Source: Streptomyces sp. NBC_01276 (lineage in GTDB: Bacteria; Actinomycetota; Actinomycetes; Streptomycetales; Streptomycetaceae). From it: 64,000 nucleotides of DNA. Below, piece by piece: positions 31,116 through 40,650 of the stretch. Position numbers and translations under genes: made by a program. The stretch lies in assembly GCF_041435355.1 (NCBI RefSeq), contig NZ_CP108442.1:4586501-4650500 (forward strand). Direction: 5' to 3'. The notes below the pieces were generated by a model. It saw only the letters and a list, made by a program, of their open reading frames with translations, was not told the origin of the DNA and ran no database searches. Numbering within the stretch: position 1 is the first letter of the stretch; each line of letters opens with the position of its first letter.

Positions 31116-31727
31116 GCGCTCTCCGTCTCCGCCGCCCTCCTCGCGGCGGCCCCCCTGCTGGCCGCCTGTTCGGGCGGGACGCGCCCCGGCACGGCGGCCG
31201 TCGTCGGCGGGGAACGCATCACCACCTCCGCGCTCCAGGCCCAGGTCAACCACGTCCGCACGGCGCAGAACCGTTCCGGGCAGGGTGCGCAGCTCATCGA
31301 GGCGACCGCCGGACTGGAGCGCCTCAAACTCAACAAGATGATCCAGACCGCCGTCCTGGAGCGGGCCGCCGACGACGCGGGCCTGAGCGTGAACACCCGG
31401 GAGATCGAAGAGGTCCGCAAGGCGCAGCTGCAGCAGGCGGGCGGGGAGAAGGAGCTCGCGGCGGCCGCGCTGCAGCAGGCGCAGCTGGCGCCGGACCAGC
31501 TGGAGGCGGACACCCGCTTCAAGCTGCTGCGCGACAAGCTCTTCGAGCACTACGGCAGCCAGGACAAGGCCCTGGCCAAGCTCGGGCAGGCGGCGAAGGC
31601 CCTGCACATCGAGGTCAACCCGCGCTACGGCCGCTGGGACGCGCAGCAGATCATCCTCGGTGACCAGCAGACCCCGTGGATCACCCAGCGGACCCGTCCG
31701 GAGCAGGCGGGACCCGCCGGAGCCTGA
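31101..31727 (+). CDS. SurA N-terminal-domain-like lipoprotein
   Basis: 208 residues from a TTG at 31101, which has GGAGG five bases upstream; longer readings from 31002 lack support. The signal peptide LHRRTALSVSAALLAAAPLLAAC has an LAAC lipobox. The mature part (VVGGERITTSALQAQVNHVRTAQN ... LNKMIQTAVLERAADDAGLSVNTREIEEVR) is the alpha-helical chaperone domain of SurA/PrsA-like foldases, but the parvulin isomerase domain is absent. It should assist folding of exported proteins at the outer face of the membrane. It lies 28 bases before mazG on the same strand and divergently from yfhO. Confidence 0.82.
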   Translation: MHRRTALSVSAALLAAAPLLAACSGGTRPGTAAVVGGERITTSALQAQVNHVRTAQNRSGQGAQLIEATAGLERLKLNKMIQTAVLERAADDAGLSVNTREIEEVRKAQLQQAGGEKELAAAALQQAQLAPDQLEADTRFKLLRDKLFEHYGSQDKALAKLGQAAKALHIEVNPRYGRWDAQQIILGDQQTPWITQRTRPEQAGPAGA

Positions 31728-31755
31728 CGCGCGCGGGCGGAGGTAGGTTCGGAGG

Positions 31756-32856
31756 GTGACCGACCACACCGCCGAACCCGCCCCCGCCGCCTCCGCCGAT
31801 GCCCGCGCCGGTGCCCCCGCCGAAGCCGGCGCCGAAGCCGGTGCCGGCCCCGGCCGGATCGTCCTGCTGACCGCCAGCCACCGGGTCGCCCCCGGCCTGC
31901 TCTCCTGGCCGGCCTGGCGGACCCTGCGCGCCGCGGACCTGGTGCTGTGCGCCGATCCGGCCCATCCGCAGCTGCCGTACCTGCGCGAGGCGGGGGTGGA
32001 GGTGGCGCGGGAGGTGCCCGACGCGCACGGGCTCGTCGACGCGTGCGCGGGCGGCCGTACGGTCGTGGTGATCCCGGGCGGCGAGGGCGATCAGCGGCTC
32101 ACGGACGGACTGGCCCGTCTCGCCGGGTCCGGCCGTGTCAGCATGCCCGACCTGGAACTGCTGCCGGGCTCCTACGACCTGCCCGGAGCGCGCCTGCTCG
32201 ACCTGGTCCAGGTCATGGACCGGGTCCGGCGCGAATGCCCGTGGACCTCCCGGCAGACCCACGAGGGGCTGGTGAAGTACGCCATCGAGGAGGCGTACGA
32301 GCTGGTCGAGGCGATCGAGGACGGCGACCGCGCGGCGCTGCGCGAGGAGCTCGGCGACGTGCTGCTCCAGGTGTTCTTCCACGCCCGCATCGCCGAGGAG
32401 GCCGGCCGGGCGGAGGAACCGGTAGGGGAAGCGGGAGGAGAAGAGGGAGAAGAAGGGGAAGGACGGGAGGCGGCCTTCTCCATCGACGACGTCGCGGGAG
32501 ACCTGGTGGACAAGCTGGTACGCCGCCACCCGCACGTCTTCGGGGACGCGCGGGCCGACTCCCCGGAGGACGTCAACGCGCACTGGCAGGCCACCAAGGC
32601 GGTCGAGAAGCAGCGGGAGTCGGTCACCGACGGGATCCCGCTGGGCCAGCCGGGGCTCGCGCTCGCGGCCAAGCTCGCCGGCCGGGTCCGGGCGGGCGGC
32701 ATCGACGTGGAACTGCCCCGCGGCGAGGGCGTCGGCTACGAACTGCTCGCGCTGGCGGCGCGCGCCGAGGCGGCGGGCACCGACCCCGAGACGGCGCTGC
32801 GCGCGGCGGCCCGCGCGTACCGGGACGCGATCAGGGTGGCCGAGGGCGTCGGCTGA
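31756..32856 (+). CDS. mazG: Nucleoside triphosphate pyrophosphohydrolase MazG
   Basis: Hydrolyses (d)NTPs, including damaged ones, to monophosphates and pyrophosphate. The 366 residues include an N-terminal TIM-/YabN-like region (IVLLTASHRVAPGLLSW). The MazG domain has the metal-binding EEAYELVEAIEDG and EELGDVLLQVFFHARI helices, the CPWTSRQTHEGL entry motif and RRHPHVFGD. An acidic insertion of about 25 residues rich in Glu and Gly (near 218-240) splits the domain between helices. The GTG at 31756 is preceded by GGAGG. It may be co-transcribed with the SurA-like lipoprotein. Confidence 0.9.
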   Translation: MTDHTAEPAPAASADARAGAPAEAGAEAGAGPGRIVLLTASHRVAPGLLSWPAWRTLRAADLVLCADPAHPQLPYLREAGVEVAREVPDAHGLVDACAGGRTVVVIPGGEGDQRLTDGLARLAGSGRVSMPDLELLPGSYDLPGARLLDLVQVMDRVRRECPWTSRQTHEGLVKYAIEEAYELVEAIEDGDRAALREELGDVLLQVFFHARIAEEAGRAEEPVGEAGGEEGEEGEGREAAFSIDDVAGDLVDKLVRRHPHVFGDARADSPEDVNAHWQATKAVEKQRESVTDGIPLGQPGLALAAKLAGRVRAGGIDVELPRGEGVGYELLALAARAEAAGTDPETALRAAARAYRDAIRVAEGVG

Positions 32857-32919
32857 GCCGGCGGCCCGGGTCCGTAGGCGGTAGGGGCGCCGGGCGGTGG
32901 GCGGGCGGCGGCGCCCGGT

Positions 32920-34131
32920 TCAGTAGCTGTCGCGCGGGGTGCGTCCCGCCGGGTTGTGCCAGTGCGGGTCGGGGCGGCCCAGGAACCACTCGCCGAAGCC
33001 CTGGGGCCGGGTCCGCGCGGGGGCGGAGGCGGGGACGGCGTCGTGGAAGAGCCGGTCGGGGCGGGCGCCCAGTTCCTCCAGGAGGCCCACGGTCTCCTCC
33101 ACGAACTGCGCGGGGCCGCTGAGGTGGACGTCCTGCTCCCGCCACAGGGCCCGGTTGCCGAGGGCGGTGGCCAGCCGGCCGGTGGCCTGGTTGCGGTGCC
33201 GCCCGGGGGCGGGGGTGATGTAGGTGACGGAGAGCCACCGGCAGGAGGCGGCGTACCCGTCGATGAGCGGGCGGTCGTAGAGGTGGGCGCCGTCCCGGGC
33301 GACCACGAAGAGGCGCACGTCCTGATCGGGAGGGTGCGCCACGAGGTCCTCCAGCATGGCCCGGACCGGCGCCCACCCGGTGCCGGCCGCGATGAGGGTG
33401 ACGGGCCGGTCCTCGCGGCGCAGCACCAGGGCGCCGCCCGGGGCGCCGAGCCGCAGCAGCTCGCCGGGCCGCACGTCGCGGACCAGCGCGGTGCTGAGCC
33501 GGCCGCCCTCGATGCGGCTCACGTGCAGGTCGACGGTGGTGTCGGGGCGGGGCGCGTTGCCGAGGGAGTACGTGCGCCAGGTCCTCGGGACGCGTTCGCT
33601 GCTCACGCTGACGTACTGGCCCGGCCGGTAGGGGAGCGGGACGTGCGGGAGCAGGGTGAGCACGCCGATGTCCTCTCCGTACTGCAGGTGGCGCACCACC
33701 TCGGCGTCCCACCAGGGGGGCTCCGCGCTCGCGGCGGCGCCGGCCGTCATCGCGTCGGCGATGACCTGGTAGGCCTCGGTCCAGGCCTTTTCGACGACGG
33801 GGGTCCAGGCCTCGCCGGAGGTCTGGGCGAGGGCGGCGAGGAGGCTGGCGCCGACGGCCGCGTAGTGCTCGGGGCCGACGAGGAACTTGCGGTGGTCGCG
33901 TCCGAGGTCGCGTAGATAGGGGAGGAGGGTCTCGCTCTCCAGCTGCGCGACGACGTGGGTGAGCGCGGCGAAGAGGCGGTCGCGCTGGCGCTCCATGTCC
34001 TCGGGGGAGGCCGGGAAGAGGGCGCGGAGTCCGGGGTGGTGCCAGAAGAGGTGGGAGTAGAAGAACTTGACCGCGTGCTCGGCCCGTCTCTCCACCACCG
34101 CGAAACTGCTTTTCAAGATCCTCACGTCCAC
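32920..34131 (-). CDS. Flavohemoprotein-like protein (globin-FAD-NAD)
   Basis: 403 residues with a globin domain (about 1-140; distal-side FYSHLFWHHP, proximal His in GPEHYAAVG), an FAD-binding domain with RTYSLG, and an NAD-binding domain (TLIAAGTGWAPVRAML). The architecture is that of bacterial Hmp, which converts nitric oxide to nitrate using NAD(P)H, and its length is normal. The GTG start at 34131 lacks a Shine-Dalgarno site but sits 7 bases after TACTTT, so the transcript is probably leaderless. The C-terminus is extended by a GFGEWFLGRPDPHWHNPAGRTPRDSY tail, seen in Streptomyces members. Divergent from the P450 gene. Confidence 0.9.
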   Translation of the reverse strand: MDVRILKSSFAVVERRAEHAVKFFYSHLFWHHPGLRALFPASPEDMERQRDRLFAALTHVVAQLESETLLPYLRDLGRDHRKFLVGPEHYAAVGASLLAALAQTSGEAWTPVVEKAWTEAYQVIADAMTAGAAASAEPPWWDAEVVRHLQYGEDIGVLTLLPHVPLPYRPGQYVSVSSERVPRTWRTYSLGNAPRPDTTVDLHVSRIEGGRLSTALVRDVRPGELLRLGAPGGALVLRREDRPVTLIAAGTGWAPVRAMLEDLVAHPPDQDVRLFVVARDGAHLYDRPLIDGYAASCRWLSVTYITPAPGRHRNQATGRLATALGNRALWREQDVHLSGPAQFVEETVGLLEELGARPDRLFHDAVPASAPARTRPQGFGEWFLGRPDPHWHNPAGRTPRDSY

Positions 34132-34138
34132 AAATCCG

Positions 34139-34169
34139 AAAGTAGGAATGTCGTGGAAGCCGAGGTCAA
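34139..34169 (-). promoter_or_regulatory. Candidate leaderless promoter of the flavohemoprotein gene
   Basis: TTGACC (34169-34164) and TACTTT (34144-34139) on the minus strand are 19 bases apart, and the GTG start follows 7 bases later, as expected when transcription starts at the initiation codon. Confidence 0.5.
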
Positions 34170-34234
34170 GCGATGGCCCATCTACGGACAGCCGCGACGA
34201 ACCGCCTATATGGGATGGCGGCTTCCGGCCGGGA

Positions 34235-34240
34235 TAACGT
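34235..34240 (+). promoter_or_regulatory. Candidate -10 of a leaderless P450 transcript
   Basis: TAACGT ends 6 bases before the GTG start of the P450 gene and no ribosome-binding site is present, implying a leaderless mRNA. No clear -35 was identified. Confidence 0.35.
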
Positions 34241-34246
34241 CGTCAG

Positions 34247-35530
34247 GTGCATGAGCAGACCTCCACTCCCGCGGCCGACGGCTCCCCCTCCCAGGGGCCG
34301 ACCCTCTTCGACTGGGAGTTCGCGACCGACCCCTACCCGGCCTACGCCTGGCTGCGCGAGCACTCCCCGGTGCACCGCACGAAGCTCCCCAGCGGGGTCG
34401 AGGCCTGGCTCGTGACCCGCTACGCCGACGCCCGCCAGGCCCTCGCCGACCAGCGGCTGAGCAAGAACCCGGCGCACCACGCGGAACCCGCGCACGCCAA
34501 GGGCAAGACCGGGATCCCGGGGGAGCGCAAGGCGGAGCTGATGACGCACCTGCTGAACATCGACCCGCCGGACCACACCCGGCTGCGGCGGCTGGTGTCG
34601 AAGGCGTTCACCCCGCGCAGGGTCGCCGAGTTCACCCCGCGCGTGCAGGAGCTCACCGACCACCTGATCGACAGGATCGTCGAGAAGGCGGGCGACGCGG
34701 AGCGGGGGGAGGCCGATCTCATCCATGAGTTCGCCTTCCCGCTCCCCATCTACGCCATCTGCGAGATGCTCGGCGTACCGCGCGAGGACCAGGACGACTT
34801 CCGCGACTGGGCCGGGATGATGATCCGGCACGGCGGGGGACCGCGCGGCGGGGTGGCCCGCTCCGTGAAGCAGATCCGCACCTATCTCGGGGAACTGATC
34901 CACCGCAAGCGGGATGATCTGGGCAATGACCTCATCTCGGACCTGATCCGGGCGAGCGACCACGGGGACCACCTGACGGAGGCGGAGGCCACGGCGATGG
35001 CCTTCATCCTCCTGTTCGCCGGCTTCGAAACCACGGTCAACCTGATCGGGAACGGCCTGCACGCCCTCTTCGTGAACCCGGACCAGCGCGCGCGCCTCCA
35101 GGACTCCCTCGCGGCCGGGGAGCGCGCCCTCCTGGAGACCGGCATCGAGGAACTGCTGCGCTACGACGGGCCGGTGGAGCTGGCCACCTGGCGATTCGCG
35201 ACCGAGCCGCTGACCCTCGGCGGGCAGGACGTCGCCGTCGGGGACCCCGTGCTGGTGGTCCTCGCGGCGGCCGACCGCGACCCCGCCCGGTTCGCCGACC
35301 CCGACACCCTCGACCTCTCCCGGAGTGACAATCAGCACCTCGGGTACGGCCACGGGATCCACTACTGCCTCGGCGCCCCGCTCGCCCGTCTCGAAGGCCA
35401 GACGGCGCTCGCGACTTTGCTGACGCGTCTGCCGGATCTGGAACTTGCCGTTCCCCCCACGGACCTGCGCTGGCGCGGCGGGCTCATCATGCGGGGCCTG
35501 CGCACCCTCCCGGTCCGCTTCACACCTTGA
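34247..35530 (+). CDS. Cytochrome P450 (CYP107-like)
   Basis: A 427-residue soluble class I bacterial P450. I-helix AGFETTVN lies near 257-264, the K-helix ExxR is seen in EELLRY, and the heme loop GYGHGIHYCLGAPLAR has the thiolate ligand Cys374. The family assignment to CYP107-like enzymes is by overall look (NIDPPDHTRLRRLVSKAFTPRRV). It needs a ferredoxin and reductase from elsewhere; none lies beside it. Substrate unknown. No biosynthetic cluster surrounds it, so it is more likely a conserved housekeeping P450. The GTG start appears leaderless. Confidence 0.93.
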   Translation: MHEQTSTPAADGSPSQGPTLFDWEFATDPYPAYAWLREHSPVHRTKLPSGVEAWLVTRYADARQALADQRLSKNPAHHAEPAHAKGKTGIPGERKAELMTHLLNIDPPDHTRLRRLVSKAFTPRRVAEFTPRVQELTDHLIDRIVEKAGDAERGEADLIHEFAFPLPIYAICEMLGVPREDQDDFRDWAGMMIRHGGGPRGGVARSVKQIRTYLGELIHRKRDDLGNDLISDLIRASDHGDHLTEAEATAMAFILLFAGFETTVNLIGNGLHALFVNPDQRARLQDSLAAGERALLETGIEELLRYDGPVELATWRFATEPLTLGGQDVAVGDPVLVVLAAADRDPARFADPDTLDLSRSDNQHLGYGHGIHYCLGAPLARLEGQTALATLLTRLPDLELAVPPTDLRWRGGLIMRGLRTLPVRFTP

Positions 35531-35666
35531 AACACCGGGGTCCGGCAACCCGGCGGCGGAAACCGATCGGCTGACCGGAAGTCAGCCCCGGCCCGAACTT
35601 GTGACATCCGTTCGAAGGCGGCTAGGTTCTGCCGTTACCCCGCCGTTATGCGAAAGGTGCAGCCAC

Positions 35667-36683
35667 ATGCTTCCCGGGAACGGCCGCCACAGACGCCCCC
35701 GCCAGGTACCAGCCCTGGTCGTCACCGCCGGAGTCACCGGCTCCGCGTTGGCCCTGCCGCTGCTCGCCGCCACGAACGCGAGCGCAGCCGACACCGCCAC
35801 GTGGGACAAGGTCGCCGACTGCGAAAGCGGCGGCACCTGGAGCGCCAACTCCGGCAGCGGGGCCTACGGCGGCCTCCAGTTCAGCCTGGAGCAGTGGAAG
35901 AACGCGGGCGGACTCGCCTACGCGGAACGCCCCGACCTCGCCAGCCGCTCCCAGCAGATCGCGGTCGCCGAGACCGTGCTGGCCTCCCAGGGCCCCCAGG
36001 CGTGGCCGCTGTGCTCCGCCTCGGCCGGGCTGACCCAGCAGGGGCCGGCGCCGCAGGTGGACCCCGGCGACCGCCACGGGCCGGTCGCCCCGACCCCGAC
36101 CCGGCCGGACAACGCCGTCCCCGACAAGAGTTCGAGCGGGCGCGCCACGGACTTCGGGGCCCCGACCCCGCAGCCGGGTAGGCCGGGCGCCTCCCCGTCC
36201 ACGAGCCCGAGCGGGCTGCCGGACTACCCGCTGGGCCCGAACACCGGACTGCCCGTCATGCCGGACCCGGACCCGACCGCGCCGACCACCACGCCCCCGG
36301 TCACCCCCACCACCCCGGTGGACCCGACCGCCCCGGTCTCCCCGACGGCCCCGGTCAGCCCGACCGCCCCGGTGGACCCGACGGCCTCCCCGGCCCCGAC
36401 GACCCCCGGCGCCAACCCCGCCTCTCCGGCCGCGGAGAAGGGCGAGGGCGCGGGCAAGCACCGCGGCCCGGCGGCCGTCGAGGTGGCGACCGCGCCCGGC
36501 ACGGCGTCCGGCACCCCCGACCCCACGTACACGGTGAAGGCGGGCGACAGCCTGACCGACATCGCGAAAGCCAAGGGACTCAAGGGCGGCTGGACCGCCC
36601 TCTACCAGGCCAACGAGCAGGTCATCGGCGGGGACGCGGACCTCATCAAGCCGGGTCAGAACCTGGATCTAACCAAGAAATAA
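35667..36683 (+). CDS. rpfC: Resuscitation-promoting factor (Rpf domain, Pro/Thr linker, LysM)
   Basis: A secreted muralytic enzyme that cleaves peptidoglycan during spore germination. 338 residues: Sec-type signal peptide (QVPALVVTAGVTGSALALPLLAATNASA), an Rpf lysozyme-like domain (TWDKVADCESGGTWSANSGSGAYGGLQF) with the catalytic Glu in CESGG, a long low-complexity linker rich in Pro, Thr and Val-Ser-Pro-Thr repeats (about 150-270), and a C-terminal LysM (YTVKAGDSLTDIAKAKGLKGGW ... IKPGQNLDL). ATG 35667 is preferred because the signal peptide begins there. It is immediately upstream of rpfA. The symbol follows S. coelicolor naming from memory. Confidence 0.88.
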   Translation: MLPGNGRHRRPRQVPALVVTAGVTGSALALPLLAATNASAADTATWDKVADCESGGTWSANSGSGAYGGLQFSLEQWKNAGGLAYAERPDLASRSQQIAVAETVLASQGPQAWPLCSASAGLTQQGPAPQVDPGDRHGPVAPTPTRPDNAVPDKSSSGRATDFGAPTPQPGRPGASPSTSPSGLPDYPLGPNTGLPVMPDPDPTAPTTTPPVTPTTPVDPTAPVSPTAPVSPTAPVDPTASPAPTTPGANPASPAAEKGEGAGKHRGPAAVEVATAPGTASGTPDPTYTVKAGDSLTDIAKAKGLKGGWTALYQANEQVIGGDADLIKPGQNLDLTKK

Positions 36684-36919
36684 GGGCAGTTCGGGCATCC
36701 GGAAAGACCTGAATGTCCGTTATCGGTAAATGAGACATGCGTCTCTTCCGGTCAACTGGCGTGTCTCGTTCCGGAACTTCCGCAAACCCCGCCCTCACCT
36801 GCGAAAACGCCCATTTGAGGAATGCAAGTAGGCCGGTTTCTCCCTGATGTCGCGCGTTGAACATCGGGGAGAGACCTGCCTACCTTCTGAATCGCTCGCC
36901 ACCGCGGGCTCCTTCGACC
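36684..36919. other. Intergenic region upstream of the rpfA riboswitch
   Basis: No gene. It should hold the rpfA promoter. Visible structure: the palindrome GAGAC-ATGC-GTCTC (36732-36745), a TTCCGGAA palindrome, and a relatively low GC content for this genome. Confidence 0.5.
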
Positions 36920-37124
36920 GCATCGCCGAATCCTGCCGGCGGACGGAGGGAACAGTCGTCGCGTCAAGCGCCGAAGGCAGGAGCGGGGGAACCAAGGTAG
37001 GCGCCGGGAAAGGCCGTTGAGAGACGGTCGCGACCGGCTAGGGGTTAAGCCACGTGCTCGACACGTGACCGGGCAACTCATCCGCCCGAACCCGACAGCT
37101 CACCTCGAAGGCGTCGGTGAGGAG
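36920..37124 (+). promoter_or_regulatory. ydaO/yuaA-type c-di-AMP riboswitch in the rpfA leader
   Basis: The leader carries the conserved pieces of this class in order: CGCCGAATCCTGCC (from 36923), GGCAGGAGCGGGGGAACCA (36977-36995), GGGTTAAGCC (37042-37051), GGGCAACTCATCCGCCC (37071-37087) and CCGACAGCTCACCTCG (37092-37107). They are followed closely by the GAGGAG ribosome-binding site. Control of rpfA by c-di-AMP through such a riboswitch is established in S. coelicolor; binding lowers expression of the muralytic enzyme. Ends are approximate. Confidence 0.9.
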
Positions 37125-37130
37125 AACTCC

Positions 37131-37883
37131 ATGCTGCTTTCCGGCAAGGGCAAGCACCGTCGCGGCTCCAAGGCCGTCCGCATCGTCACGCTCGCCGGTG
37201 TCGCCGGTGTCGCGGTCGCCGCCCCCCTGATGGCCGCGGGCTCCGCGAGCGCCGCCACCGTCAGCGAGTGGGACAAGGTCGCCTCCTGCGAGTCCGGCGG
37301 CAACTGGTCCATCAACACGGGCAACGGCTACTACGGCGGCCTGCAGTTCTCGTCCTCCACCTGGGCCGCGTACGGCGGCAAGGCGTACGCCTCGCAGGCC
37401 AACCAGGCCTCCAAGAGCCAGCAGATAGCCATCGCCGAGAAGGTCCTCAAGGGCCAGGGCAAGGGCGCCTGGCCGTCCTGCGGCGTCGGCCTGTCCAACT
37501 CCGCGTACAACGGCGGCGGTTCGACCACCACCCCGTCGAAGCCGAAGCCCGACACCAAGCCGGCCCCGGCCAAGCCCGCCCCGGCGAAGCCCTCCACCCC
37601 GAAGGCCGACACCGAGACCAAGGCCTCCGGCTCCGGCTCCGGCAACTGGACCCCGGCCAAGCCGGCCCCGGCCAAGCCGTCCACCCCGAAGGCCGGCACC
37701 CCGTCGACCGGCACGGTGAAGACCGGCAACGGCTCGTACGAGGTCAAGGAGGGCGACACCCTCGGGACCATCGCCCAGGCCAACGGCGTCAAGGGCGGCT
37801 GGGAGAAGCTCTTCGAGCTCAACAAGGACATCGTCGACGACGCCGACATGATCTTCCCGGGGCAGAAGCTGAAGCTCAGCTGA
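37131..37883 (+). CDS. rpfA: Resuscitation-promoting factor RpfA (Rpf + LysM)
   Basis: A secreted peptidoglycan lytic enzyme of germination. 250 residues: signal peptide (GSKAVRIVTLAGVAGVAVAAPLMAAGSASA), an Rpf domain with catalytic Glu in CESGGNW and the conserved YYGGLQFSSSTWAAYGG segment, a Lys/Pro/Ala-rich linker with PAPAKPAPAKPSTPKA repeats (about 135-195), and a LysM domain (YEVKEGDTLGTIAQANGVKGGW ... IFPGQKLKL). Overall plan and linker position match the upstream rpfC, so the two arose by duplication. Expression is gated by the c-di-AMP riboswitch directly upstream. A strong terminator follows. Confidence 0.95.
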   Translation: MLLSGKGKHRRGSKAVRIVTLAGVAGVAVAAPLMAAGSASAATVSEWDKVASCESGGNWSINTGNGYYGGLQFSSSTWAAYGGKAYASQANQASKSQQIAIAEKVLKGQGKGAWPSCGVGLSNSAYNGGGSTTTPSKPKPDTKPAPAKPAPAKPSTPKADTETKASGSGSGNWTPAKPAPAKPSTPKAGTPSTGTVKTGNGSYEVKEGDTLGTIAQANGVKGGWEKLFELNKDIVDDADMIFPGQKLKLS

Positions 37884-37928
37884 ACTCCCGCGTAACACCG
37901 CATCACCGGGCCCGGCCCGTAGTGCTTC

Positions 37929-37965
37929 CCGCCGCCCGGCGCGTCTCCCACGCGCCGGGCGGCGG
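37929..37965 (+). terminator. rpfA terminator hairpin
   Basis: A 16-bp perfect stem with 5-base loop starts 46 bases after the rpfA stop. TGTGTTGT follows the stem. Confidence 0.8.
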
Positions 37966-38020
37966 TGTGTTGTGCGCCGCCGCCGACCTGCGGCGGCTGC
38001 CGCCGAGGGCGGACAGGTGA

Positions 38021-39463
<1,443 letters not shown>

Positions 39464-39490
39464 TCACCGCCTCTCGGCGCTGGCCTCCGT

Positions 39491-39529
39491 ACGTCCCCGC
39501 ACTCGGTCCCGTACCGTGTGCGGGGACGT
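39491..39529 (+). terminator. eno terminator hairpin
   Basis: ACGTCCCCGCAC (39491-39502) and GTGCGGGGACGT (39518-39529) form a perfect 12-bp stem with a 15-base loop, followed by ATTTG. Confidence 0.75.
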
Positions 39530-39562
39530 ATTTGCGTAGTACGCACCAGGGGAGGCGGGACC

Positions 39563-40051
39563 ATGGCCGGGAACCGGGATCGGTTCTCCACCTTCTCGAC
39601 GGCGACCAGGCTCAAGCAGCTCGGCGAGCGCACCGCGGCCCACGTCTACCGCTCGCAGTCCCGCCGGCACATCCGGCGCAGCCGGCTCACCGGCCGGGCG
39701 GCCCTGCTGGTGCTCGTCCTCTGTACCCTGGTCGTCGCCCTCGCCTATCCGATGCGCCAGTACGTCTCCCAGCGCTCGGAGATCGCGGACCAGCAGCGGG
39801 CCGCCGACGACGCGCGCAAGCGCCTCGACCAGCTCCGGGACGAGAAGGCCCGCTGGCAGGACCCGGCCTACGCGGAGCAGCAGGCGCGCAGGCACCTGCA
39901 CTTCCTGCGTCCGGGGGAGGTCGGCTACATCATGACCGACCCCGGCTCCGGAGCCGCGGAACACCATCGCGGCGGGGAGTCGGGATCCGACCGCCCCTGG
40001 TACTCCAACGTCTGGGACGGCGTCGACAAGGCCGACCGCCCCGGCGACTGA
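39563..40051 (+). CDS. divIC: FtsB/DivIC-family septum protein
   Basis: A 162-residue bitopic membrane protein of the divisome. A basic cytosolic N-terminus of about 50 residues precedes one membrane span (AALLVLVLCTLVVALAYP). A short extracytoplasmic coiled coil follows (QRSEIADQQRAADDARKRLDQLRDEKARWQDPAYAEQQARRHLHFLRPGE), with the DPAYxEQxAR...RPGE block diagnostic of DivIC/FtsB. A disordered acidic tail follows. ATG 39563 has GGAGG upstream. Position after eno and before DUF501 and ppx is conserved in actinobacteria. Confidence 0.9.
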   Translation: MAGNRDRFSTFSTATRLKQLGERTAAHVYRSQSRRHIRRSRLTGRAALLVLVLCTLVVALAYPMRQYVSQRSEIADQQRAADDARKRLDQLRDEKARWQDPAYAEQQARRHLHFLRPGEVGYIMTDPGSGAAEHHRGGESGSDRPWYSNVWDGVDKADRPGD

Positions 40052-40107
40052 GGCCGCCCGACCCGTCCCCGCACCCACCCACGAGAACGAAGAGACTTCC
40101 TCCAGGC

Positions 40108-40650
40108 ATGCAGACGCCCCCGCCCCAGACCGACCGGACCGAGCCGACCGACGCGGACATCGACGCGTTCCAGCAGCAGCTCGGCCGCCCCCCGCGCGGG
40201 CTGCGCGCGATCGCGCACCGCTGCCCCTGCGGCCAGCCGGACGTCGTGGAGACCGCCCCGCGCCTCCCCGACGGCACCCCCTTCCCCACGCTCTACTACC
40301 TCACCTGCCCGCGCGCGGCCTCCGCGATCGGCACGCTGGAGGCCAACGGCGTGATGAAGGAGATGCAGGCCCGGCTCGCCGAGGACCCGGAACTCGCCGC
40401 CGCCTACCGGGCCGCGCACGAGGACTACATCCGGCGGCGCGACGCCATCGAGGTGCTCCAGGGCTTCCCCAGCGCCGGCGGCATGCCGGACCGGGTGAAG
40501 TGCCTGCACGTGCTCGTCGGCCACTCGCTGGCCGCGGGCCCCGGCGTGAACCCCTTCGGCGACGAGGCCCTGGCGATGCTGCCCGAGTGGTGGGCCAAGG
40601 GCGCCTGCGTCACCCCGTGCGGGGAGAAGACGGCGGAGGCCGGCGCGTGA
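40108..40650 (+). CDS. DUF501 domain protein
   Basis: A 180-residue cytosolic protein of unknown activity, conserved between divIC and ppx in actinobacteria. The RGLRAIAHRCPCGQPDVVETAPRLPDGTPFPTLYYLTCPR stretch contains a CPCG Cys pair, and VKCLHVLVGHSLAAGPGVNPFGDEAL is the family's most conserved block (Cys, two His and a later Cys). These residues could bind a metal. ATG 40108 follows a 56-base gap after divIC. The stop overlaps the ppx GTG (GTGA), implying coupled translation. Confidence 0.88.
   Translation: MQTPPPQTDRTEPTDADIDAFQQQLGRPPRGLRAIAHRCPCGQPDVVETAPRLPDGTPFPTLYYLTCPRAASAIGTLEANGVMKEMQARLAEDPELAAAYRAAHEDYIRRRDAIEVLQGFPSAGGMPDRVKCLHVLVGHSLAAGPGVNPFGDEALAMLPEWWAKGACVTPCGEKTAEAGA

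Noticed and set aside
34247-35530. P450 as part of a secondary-metabolite cluster
   Set aside because: Neighbours are a flavohemoprotein, Rpf enzymes and enolase; no ferredoxin, polyketide, peptide or terpene genes are present.
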